Source: Phocoena phocoena (lineage: Eukaryota > Chordata > Mammalia > Artiodactyla > Phocoenidae). Taken from it: a stretch of DNA of 64,000 bases. Where the stretch lies: NCBI RefSeq assembly GCF_963924675.1, contig NC_089220.1, positions 117,072,697-117,136,696 on the forward strand. Reading direction: 5' to 3'. Position 1 is the first letter of the stretch. Every line of letters starts with the position of its first letter. Under the pieces are notes generated by a model that was not told the origin of the DNA, did no database searches, and was given only the letters and a program-made list of their open reading frames with translations. This document shows, piece by piece, positions 10,223 through 22,809 of this stretch. Position numbers and translations under genes: made by a program.

Positions 10223-11374
10223 AGAATGCTGAGTCCAGATAACCATGAAGGAAGGCTTAACACCATCCTCCTGATGAAACCACATGGGACTGGTTCTGAC
10301 TCTTCCATCTATTACATCAAGCATTGTGCAAGAACCAAAAAGAATGAAAGCTAACTGCTATTAAAGGATTAACATCACAATGGGAACTGAATAGCAGGAA
10401 ACCCAAAATAGGACTGACCAAGTGAAGCTTCCCATAAGAGTCCAAAGCTTCAAGCAACTGAAGGGCCGGAAGCTAATTCAGCCATTAAACATGAAAAGCT
10501 CCTCAGTGTTAATAACTTCCTACCAGGGGAAGTGAAGTCCTAGGGTTTATCAGCACTCCACCAGCCAAGTGTGAAGACCCCAGACCAGGAATAGCTGTTC
10601 TCCAATACCTGGGGAGCAAAAAATGTTCTATTCTTTTCAAAGTGCTATTTCTATCTCCCTTGGCTCATGGTTCCCTTCATAAGTAGAGAGCATTGATCAC
10701 ATATTACAGTAAAGGCAATTCAATCCATTCATTTTTTAGAGCAAGACTTTGCCCCTCCCAGTTCACACAGGCCAAAGAGTGTGGTCCAGCAAGAAACAGC
10801 AAAGGTAGCAACCATTTGTGAAGCATTTTGACATGCACCAGAGGAAGAACTGTACATACATCATACTCAACAGCCTTGGCACACTGAGTATTATTAACCA
10901 CATAAAGAAATCAAAGCATACAGAGTCTAAGCAAACTGCCCAAGGTCACTCAACTAATAAATGGCATAGCTGAGGTTTTGAGGTTTGAATTCAAAACTTT
11001 TCAAATTCCAGTCTTCCCACTCACTAAATGGCCTTGAGAAATACAGGATACACATCATTCATCTCATCAGCAGATATGTTATCTGACATATATATTATGA
11101 CATATATACTAAGTCGTGTCTTTGTCTATGCACAAAATTACTCTGGAAGGATATACAAGAAACTGGTAATGTTGGTTGTCTCAGAGAACTAGGTGGCTGA
11201 GAGACATGGCAAGAAGGAGAATATTTACCAAATTCTCCTCTGTACCTTTTTAAGTTTAAATCATGTGACTACATTATCCACCCCCAAAATAAAATGTACC
11301 AATTTTATATAGTCTTTAACTAAAATATATATATAATAAGGACATCTAAACATAATGTTTAAAAAAGTACTTTA
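10223..11374. other. PTPN9 intron 1, no gene seen
   Basis: Mostly unique sequence. About 10,890-11,030 ('ctaagcaaactgcccaaggt', 'ggccttgagaaa') looks like an old MIR. About 11,130-11,300 is an A/T-rich fossil resembling an L1 3' end. Confidence 0.4.
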
Positions 11375-11487
11375 GGGAATTCCTTGGCGGTCCAGTGGCT
11401 AGGACTCAGTGCTTTCACTGCTGGGGCCCAGGTTCAATCCCTGGTCGGGGAACTAAGATCCCACAAGCCACGTGACGGGGGTGGCGG
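11375..11487 (+). mobile_element. Short CHR-type SINE (tRNA-like head only)
   Basis: Starts 'GGGAATTCCTTGGCGGTCCAG', B box 'GGTTCAATCCC', and stops after the 'AAGATCCCACAAGCC' segment. Flanked by gtacttta at 11367-11374 and 11488-11495. Confidence 0.9.
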
Positions 11488-11495
11488 GTACTTTA

Positions 11496-12813
11496 AACTC
11501 TGCCACCAAATGATGAGTTTGTTGATACTCTATAGTCTTCCTATCAAGACCAAAGATAATGAGTTAGGGAGCTCTACAAAGGGGTAAAGGATTATAGCTG
11601 CTTTTAGGAGCTTTAGCACTAAACAGGGGATGCTCCAAGGCCCTTGGAGTGTGGCAATTGTGCCACACTCGCTTTCCTGCTGGAGGTTTTTTGCCAACAG
11701 CATGTTTACTAAACATAAGCTGCCATCTCTATTCTCAGGCTTAAATACCACTCTCCAGACCAAGGTTATCAAAGAGGATGAAGAACTCCCAGAGACAATG
11801 GAGGAAATAATTCAACAAGAAAATAAGGAAGTAAACATTTCTAAATTGTCACAGGAGAAAATTCATGTCAAGAGGTTGAGGGGCAGAATATAACACAGAA
11901 TAGAAACATAGAAAAAAACAGAAATCTGGAGAATAAACAGGAAGCTCCTCACCATCAGCAAGTGCAAAGTCATCCAGCTTCCCAGAAGGAGACAGGGGTT
12001 GGGGGGAGTGGCGGGGGAGGGTGCATAATTGGTCACTCCCTATAAGGAAGAACCCAAAGGCAGCTTGCCAGCTGCTACCCTTTCCAGCTGGTTAATAAGG
12101 GGGTGAACCACACAACCAGAAGAACCCTGGAAAGTCTTTCTAGGGAAAAAAAATCTAAAGGATTTGGAGAACCTAGGGGTGGGGGAGGCCTTTAGTAACA
12201 ATTTTTCTCTCTGCTTCCAACTGATGGCTGAGACTTCAGAAAGAAAGAAGGAATGTTTATGACTGTCAATAAATTGGAGTTGACCTTCCAGATCCTGCTG
12301 GAACATTCTTCTCCTTCCCTTCCTCCCAACCCTGGCTTACTCCTATTCGCCCTTTAGATGTCAGTCTAAATCCCACTTCTTCATCCGGAAGTTTTTACTG
12401 TCTTCCACCCAGCCACACAGTGTTATAAAAGCTTATGTTATTGTCTACCTGCTCCCATTAGCCTATAAGTTTAGGGAGGTGCAAGGGCCAAGTCTTCCAT
12501 GCTCACAAATGCATACTCAGCACAAAGCACAGCATATGGCGCCATACTGATGAGTAAATATATGAATGATGATGGGCTCTCAGCCTGCTAAAAGAGTGTT
12601 GTTGACAGGGAGTAGGAAGAACATGTTTGTCTGAATACTTGCCAATCTGATTATGAGAGCTTAAAATTGAAAATAAAGAGAGAAAAATTCCCAGATAAAA
12701 CTGGGATAGAACATCAGGAATGACATAAGAAAAGCAATGGGAGAGGTAACTATTAAGCCACAAAAGAAAATATCTGAAAATTAAGTTGCCAATATCTTAA
12801 CTGAAGACATCTA
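11496..12813. other. PTPN9 intron 1, no gene seen
   Basis: Unique sequence, except about 12,330-12,570, which has the L2 3'-end vocabulary ('gtcagtctaaatcccacttc', 'gcatactcagcacaaagcac'). An 87-codon open frame at 11,630-11,893 has no recognised relative and no splice or promoter context. Confidence 0.4.
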
Positions 12814-12955
12814 GGGAATTCCCTGGTGGTCCAGTGGTTAGGTCTCTGCACTTCCATTGCAGGGGGCACAGACGGGTTCTATCCCTGGTTGGGGAACTAA
12901 GATCCTGCAAGCCACACAGCACAGTCAAAAAATGAATAAATAAGATAAAATAAAA
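12814..12955 (+). mobile_element. Short CHR-type SINE
   Basis: Starts 'GGGAATTCCCTGGTGGTCCAG' and ends with AATGAATAAATAAGATAAAAT tail. Head-only form. Confidence 0.88.
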
Positions 12956-13485
12956 AGGACTGAAGGAAAGAGAAAAAGCAAAGGAATAAAGGAAGTTTAT
13001 TATTTTTTGAAAAAGACATCTATAATAGAGATATCCAAAATCAGTTAAAGTTCATGACTTTTATGAAATAAATAAGACATGGTCCCTATCCACGAAAATC
13101 TGAGTTTAATGAATTTGTGAATGCCGTATGCCAATGACGGGCAAATCTCATTCAAATCTTAAAGGGGCAAGTGGGATGGCAGTATGTCTCAAAATGATAT
13201 TCCCAGTAGAAATCTATAAACCACACTAAAGAATTTCTGAATGCGGATAAAAGAGAGTAATGGACAAGATACAGCTGCTGGAGTACACTTCAGCCTGCTC
13301 AATAATGGAGAATATAGATTAGTTTCTTGGTTCAGATCCCCAAATTGGCCTGGTAATGATGATGTTAGAGATAGGAAACTTCAGGTACCTCATCATCAGT
13401 TGGATATCAAATTTATCTTAAAAGGGGGTAGGGATTGAAAATCTAATAAAATCTTGCTGACAGTTTCATTCTAAAAGGATGAGGG

Positions 13486-13887
13486 GGGACTTCCCTGGTG
13501 GTCCAGTGGTAAAAAATCTGTCTTACAATGAGGGGGAAGCGGGTTCGATCCCTGTTCAGGGAACTAAGATCCCATATGCCGCAGGGCAACTAAAGCCTGC
13601 GCACCACAACTACTGAGCTCGCACGCCTCAACTAGAGGGCCTGCATGCCGCAAACTACAGAGCCCACGCACTCTGGAACCCGCGCCGCAAGTACAGAGCC
13701 CACGTGCCCTGGAGCTTGCACATCACAACTATAGAAGAGAAAACCTGCACGCCACAACTAGAGAGAAGCCCACGCACCGCAACGAAAAATCCTGCATGCC
13801 TCAACGAAGATCCTACATGCCTCAACTAAGACCTGATGCAGTCAAAAATCAATTAAATAAGTAAATAAATAAATAATCTAAAAAAAT
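13486..13887 (+). mobile_element. CHR-type SINE, long divergent form
   Basis: Same long subtype as the copy at 4042-4413 ('GGTCCAGTGGTAAAAAATC'). Flanked by aaaaggatg duplications (13,474-13,482; 13,888-13,896). Confidence 0.88.
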
Positions 13888-14029
13888 AAAAGGATGGGGG
13901 AACTACTATACTGGGCTTAATTCAGACCAAGAACATAAACTAGTTGAAAAACTGAAAGGGTCTCAAAGAGAAAGTAACCATGTAATCTTTGAAAGTGTGA
14001 TAACCAAGGAGCTTCTGGGTTGGTGAACA

Positions 14030-14135
14030 CACAGAGATCTGGGGAGAGTGGCGCACCTGGGCCTGGAGAGGACATGGAAGTTCTGCACCCCTTCCCACAT
14101 ACCTTGCCCTATGCATCTCTTCCATCTGGCTGTTC
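14030..14135 (+). mobile_element. Fragment of an old LTR element (probable)
   Basis: The run 'cccacataccttgccctatg' followed by 'catctcttccatctggctgt' matches the 3' part of a common ancient mammalian LTR repeat as I remember it. The family name is uncertain. It is cut off by the adjoining L1 tail. Confidence 0.45.
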
Positions 14136-14136
14136 C

Positions 14137-14240
14137 TCAGTTTCTGTAATATATATAAATGTCAAATCACTGTGCTGTACCCCTGAAAATAATATAATAT
14201 TGTATGTCAATTATACTTCAATAAAAAAGGAAAAAAAAAG
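14137..14240 (+). mobile_element. L1 3' end
   Basis: 'ctgtgctgtacccctgaaaa', 'taatataatattgtatgtca' and a final 'cttcaataaaaaa' are the classic end of an older L1 family, followed by an A-rich tail. Confidence 0.8.
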
Positions 14241-14936
14241 AGAGAAAAAAGGTTGATAGCCAACAGCTGAGTGCTGTCAGAAGGATGCAGTAAAGAGAGC
14301 AAGTCCTAGATGTGGCACCAACAATCCTGTATTAAAGACCTAATTCTGCCACAGCTATGTGCCCTCAAGTCAGTCAAAATTTTTCACCCCATAATTTCCT
14401 CATCCAAAAAAGGATAATACCCGCCTACTTCACAGGATCCAATAACTGGCTATCTGGGAAGGCATTATGTAAACCTTACTACACATCAGTAAATAACACC
14501 AGACCGTTAACAAAATTAGCTATTAACAACAGAAAATATTTATTGGGTATTGAGCTCTAACCGCCAGTCAGACACTTAGTTTTACAGGGATGGTCAAGTC
14601 CTCTCAGTGGCCCTAAGAGGTGGATACTCTCATTATCCCCATATTACAGTTGAGAAAACTAAGATTTCCAACTGTTAGGTAACATGCCCAAGGCCCCCAA
14701 ACAAAAAAATTGGTGGAACCTGACTCAGAATCCAGTTTTTCTGACTCTAGAAAGCTCACATTTTTATCCATTGTGCTTTATATTGCTTTCAAAATGTAGA
14801 TTTCACAAAAGTAAATCTCATAATCTAAAACTCTAAAGAGAAGGCAGTTGTTGGTATTTTTTTAAAGAAATCCTCAAAAGCAAGATTCTGACAATAAATT
14901 GTGCAATTAATTATGAATTATACCAATTCAAATTTA

Positions 14937-15182
14937 TTTATTTTTTTCTTTTTTGGGGGCGGGAGCAATCTGGCTTACACTTAAATTGGATATGATATAA
15001 CCTATTGTTTTTTTTTTAATTGGGGTATAGTTGTTTTACAATGTTGTGTCAGTTTCTACTGTACACTGAAGTGGAGTAGAGTTCCCTGTGCTAGACAGCA
15101 GGCTCTTATTAGTTATCTATTTTATACATATTAGTGTATATATGTCAATCCCAATCTCCCAGTTCATCCCACCCCACTCCTG
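14937..15182 (-). mobile_element. 5'-truncated L1 3' end with extra 3' sequence
   Basis: Minus-strand L1 3' end (plus strand: 'ttggggtatagttgttttac', 'cagttcatcccaccccactc') flanked by a 14 bp duplication, ccaattcaaattta, at 14,923-14,936 and 15,183-15,196. Beyond the L1 poly(A) (plus-strand T-run at about 15,007-15,018) there are ~45 non-L1 bases and a second A-rich tail before the duplication. This looks like a 3' transduction. Confidence 0.82.
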
Positions 15183-15482
15183 CCAATTCAAATTTAAAAT
15201 GAGAACAAGCTAAAGAAACCACTAGTGTGGTTGCATAGCATTCTCCAAGGAGTACAGATGTTAAAAGCACTCCCACAAACACACACATGTACAAAGGAAG
15301 AGGGCACAGTAAAAAAAAATAATAATAATAGAGTGGTGGTTCTGACCTAAAGGAAAAGGGCTGGGAAAGTCACAGCCCAGAATGAGCCAAGGCCTGTAAA
15401 CTAAAGATAACAAAAAGAGCTTTGTGAGAACTGTCTAGATCAACTCCTACTTCTTTTATTTCTCTATCAAAAAGTACAACCT

Positions 15483-15690
15483 ACGGGCTTCCCTGGTGGC
15501 GCAGTGGTTGAGAGTCTGCCTGCCGATGCAGAGGACACGGGTTCATGCCCCGGTCCGGGAAGATCCCACGTGCCGCGGAGCGGCCGGGCCCGTGAGCCAT
15601 GGCTGCTGAGCCTGTGCTCCGCAACGGGAGAGGCCACAACAGTGGGGAGCCCGCGTACCGCAAAAAAAAAAAAAAAAAAAAAAAAAGAAA
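15483..15690 (+). mobile_element. Young CHR-type SINE subfamily (~200 bp)
   Basis: Starts 'GGGCTTCCCTGGTGGCGCAG' with the diagnostic 'GTTGAGAGT' and 'GAGCCATGGC' blocks and a poly(A) tail of about 26. Duplication aaaaagtacaacct at 15,469-15,482 and 15,691-15,704. Confidence 0.95.
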
Positions 15691-16073
15691 AAAAAGTACA
15701 ACCTTCAACCTGAAGAGGGGAAGAACAAGCCTTGTGGAAAGCAAGAGCTGAAGTTCAAAATAATAGAGCCCATAATTATTCTAAATCGGTCCAAGCCTCC
15801 AGACCTACAAAACCTGACAATCCTGGGAACTCCATAGGAGCCTGATGAACATCTGCTACAGAACTTAAACGACCAGAAAGGTATCAAAGCCTGAGGATGA
15901 GCAAACATAGTCCTAACTTCAAGAGGGGGCATCTACTGAGGGCTACAAAAGTTCCCAGTCCCTGACAATTTTGACATCAATTCTTGGCAAACTGCACAAC
16001 TGATCTTTCTTTCACATACATATACACCTAGCCCTGGCCAATAGATTCTTTTTTTAAAAAGGTGGGTTTTGAG

Positions 16074-16213
16074 GGAATTCCCCGGTGGTCCAGTGGTTAG
16101 GGGTCAGCGCTTTCACTGCCAGGGCCCAGGTTCGATCCCTGGTCGGGGAACTAAGGTCCCACAAGCTGAGTGGCTTGGCCAAAAAAAACCCAAAAACAAA
16201 CAAACAAAAAAAA
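16074..16213 (+). mobile_element. Short CHR-type SINE
   Basis: Starts 'GGAATTCCCCGGTGGTCCAG'. Flanked by gtgggttttgag / gtgggctttgag (16,062-16,073; 16,214-16,225). Confidence 0.92.
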
Positions 16214-16324
16214 GTGGGCTTTGAGCTTTTAGGAAGGGGAATACTGATCACCAGAAGTGATTTACTGAAAACAAGTCTTTCAAGAAAGAATACATTAGAC
16301 TGAAAAGTAAAGGAATGTACTATA

Positions 16325-16510
16325 CAGCAGTGCTACTCAAAGTGAAGTCTTACTTCAGCAGTCGTACTTTACAGTAGCAGTGGCATCAACCTAGGAAGTC
16401 AGAAATGCAGACCACAGGCCTCATCACAAACCTGTTTAATCAGAATCTGCATGTTAACAAGATCCCAGATGATTCTTGTGCATGATAAAGTTTGAAAATC
16501 ACTGAAACAC
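16325..16510. mobile_element. MER5-like DNA transposon fossil
   Basis: 'aatcagaatctgcatgttaa' and 'gtttgaaaatcactgaa', together with 'agtgctactcaaagtg', resemble the non-autonomous hAT element MER5. Diverged. Confidence 0.5.
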
Positions 16511-16639
16511 AGAACAGACCTACTTTCAGCAAGGCATTTGATGAGCATTTCATGGCATCTTTGTGGACAATAAGATTTCCTTCTATTAATTTATGTATAT
16601 TTGCCAGTCAAAATGTCAAGCAGTTGACTACTTACCTCA

Positions 16640-16890
16640 TTTAATTCTCATAATAACCCTACAAAGTAGGCATTATTATCTGTAATTTGCAGATATTCAC
16701 AGTAGCAAAGATTATAAGCAGCACGATCTGCCAGGCACTGTTCCAAGGATTTCACATATATTAAGTTATTTAATCCTCATAACAATTCTTTATAGTAGAT
16801 TTTATATATGTACATTTTATATATGATGAAACTAAGGCAGAAAGAGATTAAGCTACTTACTCATAATCACAGAGAAATTTATGGTACAGT
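16640..16890. repeat. MIR-like SINE fossils
   Basis: 'cataataaccctacaaagta', 'ggcattattatct' and 'ctcataacaattctttatag' are typical MIR core wording. Two partial copies seem to overlap. Confidence 0.55.
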
Positions 16891-17039
16891 TCTTAACCAC
16901 TCCTTTCTATGGCCAGGTGTGCTGCCACAGTGGGGCAGACGATACCCTGCGGGAAACAATACACAAACATACCCAAAGAATATTAAAAAAAAAAAAAAAA
17001 AAAGATTTTAAAGGAATTCCCTGAAAGGAGGGAGACAAA

Positions 17040-17290
17040 TAGACTAATGTTTATTGAGAGCCTACAGTATGCTTGCCAGGCCATAAGTCAAGCACCTTGC
17101 ATCCATGTTTTATTCAATCTTTCCAACAGCAGGTATTAAGACATTTTATATATGAGGAAATGGAGGCCAAGACAAGTTAAGGACCTTGCCAACTCACACT
17201 TCTCATGATGATACAACCAAGATTCCAAAACCAAGTCTAACTCTAAAGCTCACACTCTTTCCCTTGATTTGCTCTGCATCCATCCCTGGC
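17040..17290. repeat. MIR-like SINE fossil
   Basis: 'tttattgagagcctacagta', 'atatgaggaaatggaggcca' and 'gacaagttaaggaccttgcc' match the MIR pattern. Confidence 0.6.
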
Positions 17291-17449
17291 CTGGTTCCAT
17301 TGCTATAAATGACTTAGATAAGGGCACTGGGTCACGAGACAATGTAAGAGGAGAGATAAACTAAGAGAACAAATATATTGTAAAAGAGAACACAGATCTA
17401 AAAGATCAAAACAGGACAGAACAAAGGACTAGAATGGTACTCAAAGGTG

Positions 17450-17640
17450 AGGCTTTGGAGTCAGACAGACAAGGGTTTGAATACCAGGTTCTACCACTTA
17501 TTGTTTAGAATGCAAGCAAGTTACTTCTTTGAGCCTTAATTTCTACACCTTTAAAATGGGAGTAATACCGCCACAGAATTGGTGTAAGAGGGGAGAAAAC
17601 ATAATATTTGTAAAGTTTTTGGCTCATAAAGCTCAACAAA
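17450..17640. repeat. MIR-like SINE fossil
   Basis: 'ggctttggagtcagacagac', 'caagggtttgaatacc' and 'ttgagccttaatttctacac' fit the MIR consensus in plus orientation. Confidence 0.6.
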
Positions 17641-17750
17641 TCGTAATGAACATTAAATCTAACAAAATTATATTTGAGGATAAGTGCAAGAAAATCAATT
17701 GTAGAGGCACCAGATGAAATTTAACAGAAGCACATAAGAAAAGACTTAGG

Positions 17751-17963
17751 GGGCTTCCCTGGTGGCACAGTGGTTGAGAGTCCGCCTGCCGATGCAGGGG
17801 ACACGGGTTCGTGCCCCGGTCTGGGAAGATCCCACATGCCATGGAGCGGCTAGGCCCGTGAGCCATGCCGCTGAGCCTGTGCATCCGGAGCCTGTGCTCC
17901 ACAACAGGAGAGGCCACGACAGTGCGAGGCCCGCGTACCACAAAAAAAAAAAAAAAAAAAAAA
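17751..17963 (+). mobile_element. Young CHR-type SINE subfamily
   Basis: Same ~200 bp subfamily, poly(A) ~24. Duplication aagaaaagacttagg at 17,736-17,750 and 17,964-17,978, identical on both sides. Confidence 0.95.
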
Positions 17964-17978
17964 AAGAAAAGACTTAGG

Positions 17979-19207
17979 AATCTTAGCTGACTTGAATCTA
18001 TGAGTCAACAATTTACTAAAACTGCCAAAAATTATTTTGAATTTGGAGCACATTACAGAAGCATGGTGCCCAAAACAAGGGGCCTATCAGACTTCATTTG
18101 TAATAACTGTCTTCAGTTCTGATGCTAAACTTTAAGAAGGTCACTGGCAAATCAGAATCAGTCCAGGAAAAGATGAGAATGGTGAGAGGCTTTGAAAACA
18201 TAGTAGCTAGTTCCTTCTTTCCTGGTTCTATATTCCCTCCCACTCCACACAATGAAGCTACCTCTCACCTGCTTTGCTCCCTAATAACTAACACACCACC
18301 CCCCATACCTCCTCCCCTCCATCTTCATCTCCCTCTTTCCCTCCCTACCCCTCTCCTCTCCCTCTCCCACACGTCAAGCTCAATTTTGCCAATGTCAAAT
18401 GGATCTGACAGGAGTGACTTGAGGACTTCTAGTCCAACACTTTAGGATTCAGCACGTCAGACCTGAGGCTAATCTGGCCCTGGCCTGCAGATTAGACCTG
18501 CTGTTGCTAATCGACCCCAAATTTAACTGGCCCTCCTGTTTTCTTCCTGAGGCCAAGCCCAACCTATGCCTCAGGTGACCGAATCCTGAGTGTCACACAT
18601 TCAGGAAACTGGGACCATGACCTAGAGCTTCATTACTCCCTCAAAGGCATACAGATGGCTGGGAGATTGCAATTAGGCAACATCAGTCATTTCAGACCTC
18701 AGCCATCTCAAACTCACTGCATCAATACTTCCAAATCCAAGGAGGCCTCTCAGATAAACTAAAGGACAAACCTATTCATGCTCATAAAATAGTACAAGTA
18801 GATCAGCTTACTGTATCTCAGAGGCCATTTGCAAACCTACAAAGAACGAAGCCTGGAAAAGCTGCCTACAATCTGGCTGTCCTCACTGCAGTGCCCCATT
18901 TTCAACTCTGAACAGAACTGGGCTCAGCTCCCAGGCAGGACTCAGACAGTAAAATCTGGTAACTCCTAGGTCCAGATTCTAAGGGCAACTGACATTGGAG
19001 TAACACGAGCTTTCCTATGGACTGGCCTTGTCAAAGCTGGCAGGTTTTCTTGGCTGAGTCAGAACAGCCTGTGTCTTCTTTCATTCAATACTCCCTTGGA
19101 AGCCAAGCATCTCTCTAGGTAATGCCATCAGCAGTGGACATCAAGTGTCTCAATGCCTTGTTTTGCAGACATCCTGGTTCCATTTCTATTTCTCAAGTAG
19201 ATACGGG
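17979..19207. other. PTPN9 intron 1, no gene seen
   Basis: Unique sequence with a pyrimidine-rich tract at about 18,290-18,370 (CCTCCC/CTCTCC words). No exon-like structure. Confidence 0.45.
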
Positions 19208-19218
19208 CTCTGCTCTTT

Positions 19219-19580
19219 GTTTTTATTTATTTACTTACTTATTTATTTTATTTATTTTTTGGCTGTGTTGGGTCTTCGTTGCTGCGCGCAGGCTTTCTCT
19301 AGTTGCAGTGAGTGGGGGCTACCCTTCATTGCGGTGCATGGGCTTCTCATCGAGGCAGCTTCTCTTGTTGCATAGCACGGGCTCTAGGCGCGCGGGTTTC
19401 AGTAGTTGTGGCACGTGGGCTCAGTAGTTGTGACTTGCGGGCTCTAGAGTGCAGGCTCAGTAGTTGTGGCACACGGGCTTAGTTGCTCCACAGCATGTGG
19501 GATTTTCCCGGACCAGGGCTCACACCCGTGTCCCCTGCATTGGCAGGCGGATTCTTAACCACTGCACCACCAGGGAAGCC
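19219..19580 (-). mobile_element. CHR-type SINE, long form
   Basis: Minus-strand full copy. Duplication ctctgctcttt at 19,208-19,218 and 19,581-19,591. Confidence 0.93.
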
Positions 19581-19854
19581 CTCTGCTCTTTCTTTGGATC
19601 AGAGAAATCACGATAAATGCTAGTCTTTGAGAACCTTGCCTTACTGCTCCTCTCCCTTGGAACAGCACAGTTCTAGTACAGAATCAGATGATTCCTGCAG
19701 GTTTCATCCAGTTCAGACTCGCTCTAATACCTAGAGTTCCACAGCCAATTAGTAAATCCAGGCCTTCCCTTTCTGAAGTGAGCCTAAGTGTCTAAACTCA
19801 CTTCTAGGTGGTTTCCCGACAAGCACAACAGCACCCTAGTTATTCTCTGGACTA

Positions 19855-20036
19855 CTAGTTCTCAAACTTGAACGTGCATTTGGAGACTTGTTAAAATGCA
19901 TATTGTTGGACCTCACCTCTAGAGTTTCTGATTCAGTAGGTCTGGGATGCACTTGAATATGTGCACTTTTAACAAGCTCCGAGGGCATGCCCATGTTTCT
20001 GGTCTGGAGACTACACATTGAGAACCACTGCTCTAG
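19855..20036. mobile_element. MER5-like DNA transposon fossil
   Basis: 'tagttctcaaacttgaacgt', 'tctgattcagtaggtctggg' and terminal 'attgagaaccactgctctag' are the hallmark MER5 phrases, with near-complementary ends. Confidence 0.8.
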
Positions 20037-20429
20037 ATCAACAATATTTCAAGTCATTCCCAGTATAGTTCTGGGACGGGGGACGGGGGGAGATGAGGAC
20101 ACTATACATATATGGGTTCGTTTGCATCATAACACTCAGTGCTTTGTCCTACACAGAAAACTCCTTTTTCTCCTACAGAGTAAACCTCAACTGGATCTCA
20201 CAGGTGAAATATTCAGGAGTTCAAACAGATGACAATTCACATTCTAACAAATCATTAACATAGATACATCCTGTAACCAATAAATGGTACTCATGTAAGA
20301 GATTCTAGGCTCAAGATCAGCAGCCAGAGGAGAAGTGGAAGTAACACCTATTCTCTTTCCTTTGACTCACCAGCTGCATTATTCACTAAATAAACTAAAA
20401 CCCGTAAAGCACTTTGAATAGTGCTTAGC

Positions 20430-21235
20430 CATTATTTTTTTACTGTGGTAAAATATACAAAATACTTATAATTTTTACCATTCATAAGTATACAACTCAG
20501 TGGCATTAAATGCATTCACAAAGTTGGATAACCATCACCACTATCTATACCCAAAACTTTTCCATCACCCTCAACAAAAACTGTGTACCCATCAAACAAT
20601 AACTCCTCCTTTCCATCTCGTCCCAGCCCCTGGTATTCTACTCTCTGTCTCCATGAATTTGGCTATCTAGGTACCTCATACATTTGTCTTCTGTGTCTGG
20701 CTTACTTCAGTAATCAGAATGTTTTCAAGGCCCATCCATATTGTATCATATATCAAAATTTCCTTCCTTTTTAAAGCTGAATAATATTCCATTGTATGTA
20801 TACACTACATTTTGCTTAGCTATTCATCTATCATTGGCCACTCGGGTTGCTATGACATGCATGTACATGTATCTATTTGAATGCCTGCTTTTAATTCTTT
20901 TATAACTTTGTTTTTTGTTTGTTTTTGGCTGCACTGCATGGCATGCAGGATCTCAGCTCCCTGACCAGGGATTGAACCTGCGCCCCCTACAGTGGAAGTG
21001 TGGAGTCCTAACCACTGGACCGCCAGGGAATTCCCTGCTTTTAATTCTTTTGGATATATACCTACAAACGAAATTGCTGCGTCATATGGTAGTTCTATGT
21101 TTAATCTTTTGAGAAACCATCAGACTGTTTTCCACTGTGGCTGTACCATTTTACATTCCCACCAGCAATGCCAACATTTGTTATTTTCTTTCTCTCTCTC
21201 TCTTTTTTTTAAAATTATAGCCATCCTAATTAGTG
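20430..21235 (-). mobile_element. L1 3' region, minus strand, split by a SINE
   Basis: 'acaactcagtggcattaaat', 'cataaccatcaccactatc'-type wording, 'ctgaataatattccattgta' and 'ccatcctaattagtg' are antisense L1 (end of ORF2 and 3' region). It is the same region as the plus-strand copy at 53,840-54,890. Interrupted at 20,902-21,033. Confidence 0.85.
20902..21033 (-). mobile_element. Short CHR-type SINE inside L1
   Basis: Ends 'CCGCCAGGGAATTCC' on the plus strand. Perfect 18 bp duplication cctgcttttaattctttt at 20,884-20,901 and 21,034-21,051, so it landed in an already resident L1. Confidence 0.94.
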
Positions 21236-21891
21236 CTTAGCCACTATTATTATCATGAGTTTGACGTGGGCTTTTACAATTACTTGTAGCACTGTAAGGA
21301 CAGCATGACAACAATTAGAGGTTCTGACTAGTTTCCATGTTCAAATGGTCTTAGCAATTTCATTCACAACACAAGCTTCTAGTTGCTTCTAATTTTCTCA
21401 CAAAATCACCTCCAAAGCTAACATATCCCTAGCTTGATATCAACTATGAAAGAAAATGATGCTTTGGGTGCTTAAAGGAAAAAAAAAAAAAGATGGATGG
21501 TTTTCAATTTTTAAAAAATGTTTCTGTTAACTTAATTCCATAACAATGCTGAGTTTTTCCTATAAACAAAATGGTATACCAGCATTCAGTATGAGAAATG
21601 TCAGATGGTTTCGCTAAAACATTTAGAATCCTAATCTAAAAAGATTTATTTTTGAAAACAAAAGTATGATGGAAAATTCTGTATATTTTAATCTTACTAG
21701 CTATATCCCTGACCTAGCCAGAAATATTGTTTTCTCTTCACTTCTGGAGTTTCCTGGGACAGAAGAGCTAAAGTCAATGAGACAAATGGCCATTCCCAAA
21801 TAAATCTGTTTTCTTTTGCTCATGTTCATGTTCAAGGTTTCAGGTCTCTCTCTTAGTTAACTCTTTTTCTTCCTTTAAAAATCTAAGAAAG

Positions 21892-22085
21892 GTGGGCTTC
21901 CCTGGTGGCGCAGTGGTTGAGAGTCCGCCTGCCGATGCAGGGGACATGGGTTCGTTCCCCGGTCGGGGAAGATCCCACATGCCGCGGAGCGGCTGGGCCC
22001 CTGAGCCATGGCTGCTGAGCCTAAGCGTCCAGAGGCTGTGCTCTCCAACGGGAGAGGCCCGCATACCGAAAAAAAAAAAAAAAAA
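21892..22085 (+). mobile_element. Young CHR-type SINE subfamily
   Basis: ~195 bp with the 'GTTGAGAGTCCGCC' block. The distal body is slightly shortened. Duplication aaaaatctaagaaag at 21,877-21,891 and 22,086-22,100. Confidence 0.94.
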
Positions 22086-22809
22086 AAAAATCTAAGAAAG
22101 AGAAAACTTGTAAGTATAGAAAGTAAAAAGGAGAAAAAAATCCTTTTTTTGGAAAAATTTTCATCCTCAATTTTTATACTTGGCGAGAGTTAAGAAGGGA
22201 AATCTAGTAGTAGCTTAAGTACAGACAAAAACATGGGCAAACTGAAGGTGTCATGGACAAAACAATTTAAAGAGCTGTAGTCTAATCCTAATTACTGGTA
22301 GGCAAATATACCATATATACTTCCCCATTATGCTGATAATAATATCTGAAAGATTAAACTCTACCTATAGAAAACTAAAGACTGGTTTTATAAAGGCAAA
22401 GAGTAAACCGACAACATTCTGAGAGGTACAGCCAGAGACCTATATGAAACTTCAAGTTCACTGACCCCATTAAAGCATATAATTTTTCATAAATGTACAA
22501 TAAGCAGCTAGGAACAATTCAGGCACATCTCTGTAGAGAAACTGGTGAATGGCTGAAACCAGGAACTTTTAACCCACAAACGCCAAGAAAGAGCCGTTTC
22601 TGGTGTATATGTATATAGGTGTGTCATACATAGAAACACGTGGTTAAGAGAGATGAAGTCTACTAGAGAGAGCACTACATTTAATCAGAAGAGTTTGAGT
22701 TCCAGTGTTGCCTCCTCAGTGGAGCCTCTGAACATCATTCCTATGTCAGGAAGATAATCATCCTAAACAAAATAATACTTTATGGGTGTGTGAGGAATAA
22801 GTAATTTCA

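Noticed and set aside
13241..13438. 65-codon frame starting MRIKESNGQD
   Set aside because: Isolated in the intron, no homology I know, and length within chance expectation for 64 kb.
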